Below, in pieces: positions 44,305 through 52,638 of a stretch of 64,000 nt of DNA. This stretch comes from 2-02-FULL-55-14 sp964534125 (GTDB taxonomy: Bacteria; Bacteroidota; Ignavibacteria; UBA10030). The stretch lies in contig CAZHOJ010000007.1 in NCBI GenBank assembly GCA_964534125.1, positions 62,001 through 126,000 of the forward strand, in the 5' to 3' direction. Position 1 is the stretch's first letter. Each line of letters starts with the position of its first letter. The notes beneath the pieces are model-generated. The model did not search any database and was not told the origin of the DNA. It saw only the letters and a list, made by a program, of their open reading frames with translations. Both the position numbers and the translations under genes were made by a program.

Positions 44305-47049
44305 ATGCGTCTTGCACGCACGCTCGTCCTCACTATTCTTCTCTTCTCACATCTGTCCGCGCAGGACAACGCCGTCGGCACGATCGTCGGGTCCGTGTTC
44401 GATGAAGCGACGGGCGATCCGCTGATCGGAGCAACGGTCCGGATCGATGGCGGGGTACTCGGAGCCCCGACCGACCTTGACGGTCATTTCACGATCCTCA
44501 ACGTGCCGCCAGGGACCTACGGGCTTCGCGTGTCGTATGTAGGATACTCCTCGAAGCTCATTACAGACGTCGAAGTTGCATCTGGCGGGAGCGCAAGGAT
44601 CGATGTCACGCTGAGCGAAGAGACGGTCGAGGTGCAAGAGGTCGTCGTTACCGCGCGGGCCATTCGGTCATCTGAAGCGTCCATTCTGTCCATGCGGAAA
44701 CAATCGACGAGCATCGGCGACGGCATAAGCGCTGAAATGATCAAGCGGGCTCCCGATGCGACCTCGGCTGATGCCCTCAAACGCGTCGTCGGCGTTTCCA
44801 TCATGGACAACAAGTATGTCCTCGTGCGGGGCGTGTCCGATCGGTACAACCTCACGACGCTCAATGGTGCGACGATGAACAGCACCGATACAGAGTCGGA
44901 CAAGCGCAGCTTCTCGTTCGACATGATCCCCTCCAACCTGCTCGACAACACGATCGTCGTCAAGACCGCGACGCCCGACAAGCCGGGCGATTTCACGGGC
45001 GGCCTCGTCGAGCTGAGGACGATGGATTTTCCGGACGACCCGGTCGTGAAGCTGAGTCTCGGGTCCTCCTTTAATACGATCACCACCGGACGGGTGATCG
45101 CTGCGTCGCGCGGCGGCTCCACCGACTGGCTTGGCATGGACGACGGGACCCGCTCTGCCCCGCAGGAAGGGCTTGACGGCTTCAATGCCTGGAAGGACAT
45201 TCCCGGCGATTGGTCGACAAAGTCGGTTCGAGCGCCCGTCAATCAGAGCCTCTCTCTGGCATATGGCGACCGGCACGTCGCACGCGACTGGGAGATCGGA
45301 TATGTCGCAGCCTTGTCCTACAAGGGCGGCTATACGAGGACCGAGTCATACCAGGACTTCACCATCGGAGCAGGCTCTTTCAAACTTGACGGAACGAACG
45401 ATGAATATTCAGTGCTCTGGGGCGGCATCGGCGACCTCCACCTGAAGTTCGGCAACGGCAATCATAAGCTGAGCCTCCGCAACGCCTATAACCGGTCCGC
45501 TGACGACAAGGTTCAGTTCCGCCGCGGCGTCGACTTCCAGGATCGGGAGATCATCAGCACAGTCTCGCAGTGGTCCGAGCGGTCCATCTACAGCGGCCAG
45601 CTCTCGGGCGACCACCACCTCAATTTTCTGAACGACGCTGATCTGACGTGGAGGTTCTCGTATTCGACCTCGACCGCCGAGGAACCCGACCGCAAGCGCC
45701 TCAAATATCAGCGCGCGAACGGCGAGGATACACCGTACTCGATCGCCGGCACAGAGAACAACGAGCGGGCATGGACAGCACTCGAGGAGTTCTCGAGGGG
45801 GAGTGGGGTCGATCTGACCGTCCCTGTGATGGACCTCAAGGTGAAGGTCGGTGGTGCCTTCGAGTCGAGCAACCGCACCTACGATGTGAGGTTCCAGTCC
45901 GCAGAGTTCATCGGGAACAATTACACAGCGACATTCCTTCCTGCCGACAGTATCTTCCTGTCGCAGAATTTCGGTCCCGGCGGCTGGATCGTTCGAAACC
46001 TTTCGGATAAGAAGGACACCTATACGGCTGACCGGCGCATCCTGGCAGGGTATGCCATGGCGGACGTTCCGTTCACAGTCCTTGGCCAGAAGTTCCGCGC
46101 GGTCGGCGGCATCAGGGTCGAGGATGCGCGTCTTCGGGCGTTCACCAATATTCCCGCCTTCATCGACGGCAAGAGCACGTTCCTGCCTGATACAGCGCTG
46201 CTTGAGAACACCGACCTGCTTCCGTCCATCAACCTGACCTATGCGATGAATGAGATCATGAACCTTCGTCTCGCCTTCAGCAATGCCGTCAACAGGCCTG
46301 AGCTGCGGGAGATCGCCAACGTCAGCTACTACGACTTCGTCAATTACGAGGAACTGCGCGGCAATCCCAACCTGAAGCGCGCATGGGTCGAGAACTACGA
46401 TATCAGATACGAATTCTATCCCAATATCGGCGAGATCCTTGCTGTCAGCGGTTTCTACAAGAAGATCTACGATGCCATCGAACAGCGCGTTGTCTGGTCG
46501 TCAAATCCGGGAAAAGAGTACATCAATACGCCGCTGGCGGAGAACTACGGATGGGAGCTCGAATTCCGGAAGAGCTTTGCGTTCGTCCACGACTGGCTGC
46601 AGCGGCTCGTGCTGACCGGGAACTACTCCCGGATCTTTTCGAAGGTCCAGTTTTCTGAGGTACGTATCATCGGCCTGACGCCGGACTATGTGCCGATCAA
46701 GGAGACTTTCACCGACATCCGTTCGATGCAGGGACAGGCCACATACACTCTCAACGGCGGGCTGCATTTCACAGATCCCGATATGGGAACGTCCGTGAGC
46801 CTGATGTACAATAGGTTCGGGAAAAGGGTGGAAGCGGTGGCCGACATCCGGGAAGAGGATATCTTCGAGGAGCCGCGCGGCACCCTTGATATCTCTCTGA
46901 CGCAGAAGCTGACGAGCAATCTCGAGATGAAGTTCACGGGACGTGATGTCACCGCATCGACGAGGCGGTTCGTACTCAGGTCCGGACAGGTCTATCGCGA
47001 CCTCATTGTCGGAGCGACGTACGGCCTTCAGTTCTCGTATGCGCTCTGA
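44305..47049 (+). CDS. TonB-dependent outer-membrane receptor with N-terminal carboxypeptidase-like domain
   Basis: From ATG 44305 (GGAGG six bases upstream) the protein has 914 residues. It has a signal sequence (ILLFSHLSAQ), a carboxypeptidase-regulatory-like domain (GSVFDEATGDPLIGATVRI, ...NVPPGTYGLRVSYVGYSS...), a plug domain (VQEVVVTARAIRSSEASIL, ...ADALKRVVGVSIMDNKYVLV...) and a 22-strand barrel ending in an aromatic residue region (LQFSYAL). It imports a ligand across the outer membrane with TonB energy. No SusD-like gene follows. Its Pho-type promoter suggests a phosphorus-containing ligand, which is inference. Confidence 0.92.
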   Translation: MRLARTLVLTILLFSHLSAQDNAVGTIVGSVFDEATGDPLIGATVRIDGGVLGAPTDLDGHFTILNVPPGTYGLRVSYVGYSSKLITDVEVASGGSARIDVTLSEETVEVQEVVVTARAIRSSEASILSMRKQSTSIGDGISAEMIKRAPDATSADALKRVVGVSIMDNKYVLVRGVSDRYNLTTLNGATMNSTDTESDKRSFSFDMIPSNLLDNTIVVKTATPDKPGDFTGGLVELRTMDFPDDPVVKLSLGSSFNTITTGRVIAASRGGSTDWLGMDDGTRSAPQEGLDGFNAWKDIPGDWSTKSVRAPVNQSLSLAYGDRHVARDWEIGYVAALSYKGGYTRTESYQDFTIGAGSFKLDGTNDEYSVLWGGIGDLHLKFGNGNHKLSLRNAYNRSADDKVQFRRGVDFQDREIISTVSQWSERSIYSGQLSGDHHLNFLNDADLTWRFSYSTSTAEEPDRKRLKYQRANGEDTPYSIAGTENNERAWTALEEFSRGSGVDLTVPVMDLKVKVGGAFESSNRTYDVRFQSAEFIGNNYTATFLPADSIFLSQNFGPGGWIVRNLSDKKDTYTADRRILAGYAMADVPFTVLGQKFRAVGGIRVEDARLRAFTNIPAFIDGKSTFLPDTALLENTDLLPSINLTYAMNEIMNLRLAFSNAVNRPELREIANVSYYDFVNYEELRGNPNLKRAWVENYDIRYEFYPNIGEILAVSGFYKKIYDAIEQRVVWSSNPGKEYINTPLAENYGWELEFRKSFAFVHDWLQRLVLTGNYSRIFSKVQFSEVRIIGLTPDYVPIKETFTDIRSMQGQATYTLNGGLHFTDPDMGTSVSLMYNRFGKRVEAVADIREEDIFEEPRGTLDISLTQKLTSNLEMKFTGRDVTASTRRFVLRSGQVYRDLIVGATYGLQFSYAL

Positions 47050-47071
47050 TGCATCGAAGACTGTCGTACGG

Positions 47072-47114
47072 TAACACCACGGTAATGTGCAGGTAACACA
47101 GCATTCTAAATTAG
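47072..47114 (+). promoter_or_regulatory. Pho-type box 2 and promoter
   Basis: TAAC, TAAT and TAAC start at 47072, 47083 and 47094, exactly 11 bp apart. TAAATTAG at 47107-47114 is a plausible -10 element 13 bp after the last repeat, with the next gene starting at 47199. Confidence 0.75.
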
Positions 47115-47198
47115 CGGACGGGTACTCGACCATGTATCCGTCCGCTTTGGTTATTGACAGTCCATCTTTTTGATCTCTCATTATCGAAGGGTTGCCAC

Positions 47199-50195
47199 AT
47201 GCGCAAGCTGTTACTTCTCGCTGTTTCGCTGTTTCTTCTGCCCGGTGCTGACGCTCTCGCCCAGAGACCCGAGGTCGTACTTGGTCCTGGTCTTGGAGCC
47301 GGTCGGACGGCCTACACGCAGGACTTTAACCGGACGCTGTATAAGGACACGGTGTACATTCTGACTGGTATCTACATCGTTGATTCGACCTATACGCTGA
47401 CGATCCAGCCCGGGACGCTCATCAAGGGCGATACCGTAGCGACGTTCCTGATCTCCCGTGGCGGGAAGATCATGGCCGACGGGACGAAGGACGAGCCGAT
47501 CGTGATGACCTCGATGAAGCCGGCCGGGCAGCGCGCCCCTGGCGACTGGGGAGGTGTGATCATCCTGGGTTCGGCCCCGACCAACCGTACGACCGAGCCG
47601 GTGGTGGAGGGTGGAGCCGGAGCGCTTGGTGGTGTTGTGGGAGCGCAGGCGGCCTACGGCGGAACGAACCCGGACGACAACAGCGGTGTGTTCCGGTATG
47701 TGCGTATCGAGTATCCTGGGTACCGGTTCCAGCCGAACAACGAGATCAACGGTCTGACGATGGGTGGAGTCGGCCGTGGGACGACGCTGGAGTATGTGCA
47801 GGTGAGCTACTCGCTGGACGACGGGTTCGAGTGGTTCGGCGGGACGGTCAACGGCAGGTACCTGATCGCGTATGCTTCGCAGGACGATGATTTTGACACG
47901 GACTTCGGGTTCCGCGGGAACCTGCAGTTCCTGCTGTCGGTGAAGGACCCGAACGTGTGGGACTCCGATGCCTCCAACGGGTTCGAGTCGGACAACGATG
48001 GTTCGGGCACGACAGCCGTTCCGTTCACCTCGGCAACGTGGTCGAACGTGACGCTGATCGGACCGCTCCGGTATGACGGCGCGACGCTTCCTGCGGGGAA
48101 CAACCATCAGGACGGGATGAAGCTTCGCCGGAACACGCAGCTGAAGATCTACAACTCGGTCGTGATGGGCTTCCCGTACGGCATCAACGTGCCGGATGCG
48201 GCCACGGTGACCAATGCCACCAACGGTGATCTGGTGGTCAAGAGCACGAGCATCCAGTCGGCCACCACGCCGTTGCGGGGCAGCGATGCCACGGCAGTGA
48301 CGACCTGGTTCACGGCCGCGGGCTCGAACAACAACGGGTCGGCGACCCGCAGTCCGAGCGCGATCGGTTTTGTGGATGTGGGCGACCTGCACAACCCGGA
48401 TGCGCGTCCGACGGCTTCCTCTGAGCTGGCAACGGCAGGAACCGACTTCACGGCCCTGACCGACGGCTTCTGGACCTCCGTCTCCTACCGCGGTGCCTTC
48501 GACCCCTCGAAGAGCCGCTCCGAACAGTGGGACTTCGCGTGGACAAATTATAACCCCCTCTATTCGAAGTATAATGTCGCCGAGGTCGTACTTGGTCCTG
48601 GTCTTGGAGCCGGTCGGACGGCCTACACGCAGGACTTTAACCGGACGCTGTATAAGGACACGGTGTACATTCTGACTGGTATCTACATCGTTGATTCGAC
48701 CTATACGCTGACGATCCAGCCCGGGACGCTCATCAAGGGCGATACCGTAGCGACGTTCCTGATCTCCCGTGGCGGGAAGATCATGGCCGACGGGACGAAG
48801 GACGAGCCGATCGTGATGACCTCGATGAAGCCGGCCGGGCAGCGCGCCCCTGGCGACTGGGGAGGTGTGATCATCCTGGGTTCGGCCCCGACCAACCGTA
48901 CGACCGAGCCGGTGGTGGAGGGTGGAGCCGGAGCGCTTGGTGGTGTTGTGGGAGCGCAGGCGGCCTACGGCGGAACGAACCCGGACGACAACAGCGGTGT
49001 GTTCCGGTATGTGCGTATCGAGTATCCTGGGTACCGGTTCCAGCCGAACAACGAGATCAACGGTCTGACGATGGGTGGAGTCGGCCGTGGGACGACGCTG
49101 GAGTATGTGCAGGTGAGCTACTCGCTGGACGACGGGTTCGAGTGGTTCGGCGGGACGGTCAACGGCAGGTACCTGATCGCGTATGCTTCGCAGGACGATG
49201 ATTTTGACACGGACTTCGGGTTCCGCGGGAACCTGCAGTTCCTGCTGTCGGTGAAGGACCCGAACGTGTGGGACTCCGATGCCTCCAACGGGTTCGAGTC
49301 GGACAACGATGGTTCGGGCACGACAGCCGTTCCGTTCACCTCGGCAACGTGGTCGAACGTGACGCTGATCGGACCGCTCCGGTATGACGGCGCGACGCTT
49401 CCTGCGGGGAACAACCATCAGGACGGGATGAAGCTTCGCCGGAACACGCAGCTGAAGATCTACAACTCGGTCGTGATGGGCTTCCCGTACGGCATCAACG
49501 TGCCGGATGCGGCCACGGTGACCAATGCCACCAACGGTGATCTGGTGGTCAAGAGCACGAGCATCCAGTCGGCCACCACGCCGTTGCGGGGCAGCGATGC
49601 CACGGCAGTGACGACCTGGTTCACGGCCGCGGGCTCGAACAACAACGGGTCGGCGACCCGCAGTCCGAGCGCGATCGGTTTTGTGGATGTGGGCGACCTG
49701 CACAACCCGGATGCGCGTCCGACGGCTTCCTCTGAGCTGGCAACGGCAGGAACCGACTTCACGGCCCTGACCGACGGCTTCTGGACCTCCGTCTCCTACC
49801 GCGGTGCCTTCGACCCCTCGAAGAGCCGCTCCGAACAGTGGGACTTCGCGTGGACAAATTATAACCCCAATAACCTTGTGAGCAGCGGAATTCCGACATC
49901 CGTCGAGGAGATCGCGGGAGAGGTTGTCCCGCAGGAGTACTCGCTGGACCAGAACTTCCCGAATCCGTTCAACCCCAGCACTGTCATCCGGTTCTCTGTG
50001 CCGAATGACGAGTTCGTCACGCTGAAGGTGTATGACATGCTCGGCCGCGAAGTGAGCACGTTGACGAACGGATTCCTGTCCGCTGGCAAGTACACTGCCA
50101 CGTTCAATGCCAGCAGCCTAGCTTCCGGAGCCTACTTCTACATCCTCCAGGCAGGCCAGGTGCGGGAAGTGAAGAGGATGATGCTCTTGAAGTAG
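47199..50195 (+). CDS. T9SS-exported protein with a duplicated beta-rich domain
   Basis: From ATG 47199 the protein has 998 residues. It has a signal sequence, then two copies of a ~430-residue domain (each starting EVVLGPGLGAGRTAYTQDFN) joined by a 7-8-residue linker. A C-terminal ~90-residue Por/T9SS sorting domain follows, with NFPNPFNPSTVIRFSVP and YDMLGREVSTL. The domain has rows of short beta strands (GDWGGVIILGSAP, NGLTMGGVGRGTTLEYVQV), suggesting a right-handed beta-helix. The two copies are identical at protein level throughout. The T9SS domain predicts a cell-surface or secreted location. The function is unknown; the Pho-type box upstream suggests phosphate-starvation expression. 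Confidence 0.87.
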   Translation: MRKLLLLAVSLFLLPGADALAQRPEVVLGPGLGAGRTAYTQDFNRTLYKDTVYILTGIYIVDSTYTLTIQPGTLIKGDTVATFLISRGGKIMADGTKDEPIVMTSMKPAGQRAPGDWGGVIILGSAPTNRTTEPVVEGGAGALGGVVGAQAAYGGTNPDDNSGVFRYVRIEYPGYRFQPNNEINGLTMGGVGRGTTLEYVQVSYSLDDGFEWFGGTVNGRYLIAYASQDDDFDTDFGFRGNLQFLLSVKDPNVWDSDASNGFESDNDGSGTTAVPFTSATWSNVTLIGPLRYDGATLPAGNNHQDGMKLRRNTQLKIYNSVVMGFPYGINVPDAATVTNATNGDLVVKSTSIQSATTPLRGSDATAVTTWFTAAGSNNNGSATRSPSAIGFVDVGDLHNPDARPTASSELATAGTDFTALTDGFWTSVSYRGAFDPSKSRSEQWDFAWTNYNPLYSKYNVAEVVLGPGLGAGRTAYTQDFNRTLYKDTVYILTGIYIVDSTYTLTIQPGTLIKGDTVATFLISRGGKIMADGTKDEPIVMTSMKPAGQRAPGDWGGVIILGSAPTNRTTEPVVEGGAGALGGVVGAQAAYGGTNPDDNSGVFRYVRIEYPGYRFQPNNEINGLTMGGVGRGTTLEYVQVSYSLDDGFEWFGGTVNGRYLIAYASQDDDFDTDFGFRGNLQFLLSVKDPNVWDSDASNGFESDNDGSGTTAVPFTSATWSNVTLIGPLRYDGATLPAGNNHQDGMKLRRNTQLKIYNSVVMGFPYGINVPDAATVTNATNGDLVVKSTSIQSATTPLRGSDATAVTTWFTAAGSNNNGSATRSPSAIGFVDVGDLHNPDARPTASSELATAGTDFTALTDGFWTSVSYRGAFDPSKSRSEQWDFAWTNYNPNNLVSSGIPTSVEEIAGEVVPQEYSLDQNFPNPFNPSTVIRFSVPNDEFVTLKVYDMLGREVSTLTNGFLSAGKYTATFNASSLASGAYFYILQAGQVREVKRMMLLK
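47269..48557 (+). repeat. 1289-bp direct repeat, copy 1
   Basis: This is the first copy of the internal duplication in the T9SS protein; the second is offset by 1311 bp. All six-frame translations compared between the copies are the same, so identity appears total or nearly so. Confidence 0.93.
48580..49868 (+). repeat. 1289-bp direct repeat, copy 2
   Basis: This second copy is separated from the first by 22 bp that encode the linker (TCTATTCGAAGTATAA...). The offset is 437 codons, so the frame is kept. A recent duplication, gene conversion, or an assembly error are the options. Confidence 0.93.
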
Positions 50196-50198
50196 ATG

Positions 50199-50281
50199 TG
50201 GGATTTGGAGATTGCCGAACGACAACTGTCGTTTGGACAATGGTCCGATCACACATCGACAATCTTCAATCGTCAATCCCA
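50199..50281. repeat. Imperfect inverted repeat after the T9SS gene
   Basis: TGGGATTTGGAGATTG at 50199-50214 is partly complementary to CAATCTTCAATCGTCAATCCCA at 50260-50281, with a smaller ACGACAACTGTCGT palindrome inside. It could fold in the 3' untranslated region and precedes the terminator below. Confidence 0.6.
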
Positions 50282-50288
50282 AAAGTTT

Positions 50289-50356
50289 CCCCTCCGCTTC
50301 ATCGGGGATCGCAGGGGCGCAAGTTGCTTCCATAGGACTTGCGCCTTTTTGTTTTT
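50289..50356 (+). terminator. Terminator with conserved upstream motif (copy A)
   Basis: The 9-bp stem GGCGCAAGT (50316-50324) with ACTTGCGCC (50337-50345) and a TTTTTGTTTTT tail is a clear rho-independent terminator. Directly upstream, CATCGGGGATCGCAGG (50300-50315) recurs exactly at 56351-56366, and CCCC at 50289-50292 can pair with its GGGG. It ends the T9SS gene transcript. Confidence 0.88.
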
Positions 50357-50398
50357 CTGCTGGTTTCGGTGATTCCTGGGGATTTGGTTAATGGAAGT

Positions 50399-50440
50399 TA
50401 ACCCGAGGGTAACATGAAGGTAACCCCCTCTACTATATTG
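50399..50440 (+). promoter_or_regulatory. Pho-type box 3 and promoter
   Basis: TAAC repeats start at 50399, 50410 and 50421, exactly 11 bp apart, with a weaker TAAT at 50389 (10 bp earlier). TATATTG at 50434-50440 is a plausible -10. The next gene starts at 50468 after GAGGTGA, so the leader is short. Confidence 0.78.
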
Positions 50441-50467
50441 CATTACGATAATCTCATGAGGTGATGT

Positions 50468-51613
50468 ATGAGGATAGCCTACTTTAACGCTAATCTTCGC
50501 GTAGGGCAGGATGGTGTCACGCGCTGCATTTACAACATGATTGATGGGGCACTTGCGCGAGGCCATCAGGCTATCGCTATCACCTCGACGTTGCCCGATG
50601 ACATCCCTCCGATTCCGATGTATCGGGTTCCTTCGGTTGTACTCCCGATTCAGAAGAACTATCGCATCGCCTATCCGGGATATTCCGGCTTCGCCCCGAT
50701 CCTGGAGCAATTCCGGCCGGATGTTCTTCATATAAACAGTCCATGCACACTCGGCTTCGGTGCGGCAAAGTACGCCCGGCATTTCGGCGTTCCCATCGTT
50801 GCAACATACCACACGCACTTTCCGACATACCCGCGCTATTACAATCTGAGCCGGTTTGAGGAGCTGACCTGGAAGATCACACGCTATCTCTACAATAGTG
50901 TGGACCGAACGCTCGTTCCCACACGCCCTATCCTCGACGAGCTGGTCGCACAGGGAGTCCAGCGTCTGCAGTACCTCCCAAACGGTGTTGATACGTCACT
51001 GTTCCATGTGTCAAAGCGGTCGCAGGAGTGGCGCACGAGGTTCGGAGGAGGAGGGAAGCCGATCGTTCTCTTCGTGAGCCGGCTCGTGTGGGAGAAGGAC
51101 CTGCGGGTACTGGCAGAGGCCTACAACTCGCTGCGTTCCCGCCGCACAGACTTCGAGATGGTCGTCGTCGGCGACGGCCATGCCCGCGCTGAACTCGAAA
51201 CGATGATGCCCGGCGCCCGCTTCCTCGGTTTCCAGGCTGGCGAGGAGCTTGCACGGAGCTTCGCCTCATCGGATATCTTTGTGTTCCCCTCAACGACAGA
51301 GACCTTCGGTCTGGTGACCATCGAGGCGATGGCCTCCGGGTTGGTGCCGGTCGCCGCCAAGGTCGGCGGTGCGGCAGGTCTCATCGAAGAAGGAAAGAAT
51401 GGTCTCTTTACGAAGCCGTTCAGCGGCGAGCACATGGCACGCCAGGTCTCGACGCTGCTGGACAATCCTGAACTCATGCGCACACTCGGTCGGAATGCCC
51501 ATGTCCATGCCCAAACCTTTTCCTGGGATGCTATCCTTGATCAGCTCTTCGCTGCCTATGCCGATGTTGTTTCAACGGTCAGGGATGGCAAGCATCGCTC
51601 CCGCGCAGCCTGA
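50468..51613 (+). CDS. GT4-family glycosyltransferase, candidate glycolipid synthase
   Basis: The 381-residue protein is a GT-B glycosyltransferase (RIAYFNANLRVGQDGVTRCI; PIVATYHTHFPTYPRYY; ETFGLVTIEAMASGLVPVAA, with the GT4 Glu-x7-Glu motif). It resembles the GT4 enzymes that glycosylate diacylglycerol, such as Agt and SqdX. It starts a Pho-box unit with a metallophosphoesterase and a HAD phosphatase, the combination known to replace phospholipids by glycolipids under phosphate limitation. The acceptor is therefore inferred to be diacylglycerol; other acceptors are possible. The GAGGTGA box and ATG are well placed. Confidence 0.85.
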   Translation: MRIAYFNANLRVGQDGVTRCIYNMIDGALARGHQAIAITSTLPDDIPPIPMYRVPSVVLPIQKNYRIAYPGYSGFAPILEQFRPDVLHINSPCTLGFGAAKYARHFGVPIVATYHTHFPTYPRYYNLSRFEELTWKITRYLYNSVDRTLVPTRPILDELVAQGVQRLQYLPNGVDTSLFHVSKRSQEWRTRFGGGGKPIVLFVSRLVWEKDLRVLAEAYNSLRSRRTDFEMVVVGDGHARAELETMMPGARFLGFQAGEELARSFASSDIFVFPSTTETFGLVTIEAMASGLVPVAAKVGGAAGLIEEGKNGLFTKPFSGEHMARQVSTLLDNPELMRTLGRNAHVHAQTFSWDAILDQLFAAYADVVSTVRDGKHRSRAA

Positions 51614-52622
51614 ACTCGTGCCGGCCTCCGCTCCTCCGACATCACCCGACCGGACCGCGCTTCCCGCTCGGCGGCCATATCGCATCGCCCATGTCTCCGA
51701 TCCGCATCTCAGCCGGCAGTACTACCGTGAACATCTCAAATCTTTCAAGATTCTTCTCCGAACGATCATAGATAATGGCTTCGATCATATCGTCGTGAGC
51801 GGCGATATCGTGTCCACTGCCGATCCTGATGACTATTATATGGCGCGCGAGCTCTTTTCGACGCTCGGGATCCTCGATCCGGCGAAGCTCACTGTGGTCC
51901 CGGGAAATCATGATATCTTCGGGGGACCTCATCGGGCCGTCGATGTGCTCAGCTTTCCGTCGCACATTCGCTCGGTCGACTACATGTATCGGCATAAGCT
52001 TTTCCTGACGGCATTCGGCGAACTCTTCGAAGGTGCCACGCGACTTGCGGATCCGCAACCCTATCCCTTTCTCAAAAGGACCGGGCCGTTCATGCTCATC
52101 GGACTGAATTCGATTCCGCGTTGGTCCATGCGGAGGAATATCCTCGGGACAAACGGTGCGCTCTCACCCGAACAGTTCGACGCTCTTCAGTCTCTAGCGC
52201 GCTCTGCCTGGTCCCCGGACTCGGTGCCAATCGTGGTAATGCATCATCATATGCATGACCTCAGCGATGATGCGGTGCCAAGCGGGCTCTGGCAGACGGT
52301 AGAGGCGCGTACGATGCGGCTCCGGAAACGGAGAAAGACGATCCGGATGTTCAAGGAAATTGGCGTGTCATACGTGCTCCATGGGCACATTCACCGGAAT
52401 GAGGTCTACGATCGTCAGGGAGTCACATTCCTTAATGGAGCAGGGTCTGTATGCGATGATCCCGTCAGATTTCTGAAATTCAACATTCTTGAGTGGGATG
52501 GCAGGCGGGTTGCCACGCATGTCCGGACGCTCGGGATTCCCTATCAGACCTCGACGGTTTCGATGGCCCTCCATAGGTTCGGGCGAAAATTGACCTTTCC
52601 GGCATTCGCAGCTGGATCATGA
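51585..52622 (+). CDS. Calcineurin-like metallophosphoesterase (PlcP-like candidate)
   Basis: From ATG 51585 (29 bp inside the previous gene) the protein has 345 residues. All five metallophosphoesterase motifs are visible: HVSDPHLS, VVSGDIVS, VVPGNHDIF, the MHHHMHD block and HGHIHRNEV. The two-metal active site hydrolyses phosphomono- or diesters. Overlap with the glycosyltransferase and the shared Pho box recall PlcP, a phospholipase C that releases diacylglycerol for glycolipid synthesis. The longer upstream in-frame reading lies within the upstream gene. The phospholipase role is inferred. Confidence 0.85.
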   Translation: MASIAPAQPELVPASAPPTSPDRTALPARRPYRIAHVSDPHLSRQYYREHLKSFKILLRTIIDNGFDHIVVSGDIVSTADPDDYYMARELFSTLGILDPAKLTVVPGNHDIFGGPHRAVDVLSFPSHIRSVDYMYRHKLFLTAFGELFEGATRLADPQPYPFLKRTGPFMLIGLNSIPRWSMRRNILGTNGALSPEQFDALQSLARSAWSPDSVPIVVMHHHMHDLSDDAVPSGLWQTVEARTMRLRKRRKTIRMFKEIGVSYVLHGHIHRNEVYDRQGVTFLNGAGSVCDDPVRFLKFNILEWDGRRVATHVRTLGIPYQTSTVSMALHRFGRKLTFPAFAAGS

Positions 52623-52638
52623 TAAGGGCGCACTCCTG

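Noticed and set aside
47211..49703. An 830-codon open frame on the minus strand inside the T9SS gene
   Set aside because: It is antisense to a clearly real gene, contains the same duplication twice and has the Arg/His-rich composition typical of GC-rich shadow frames.
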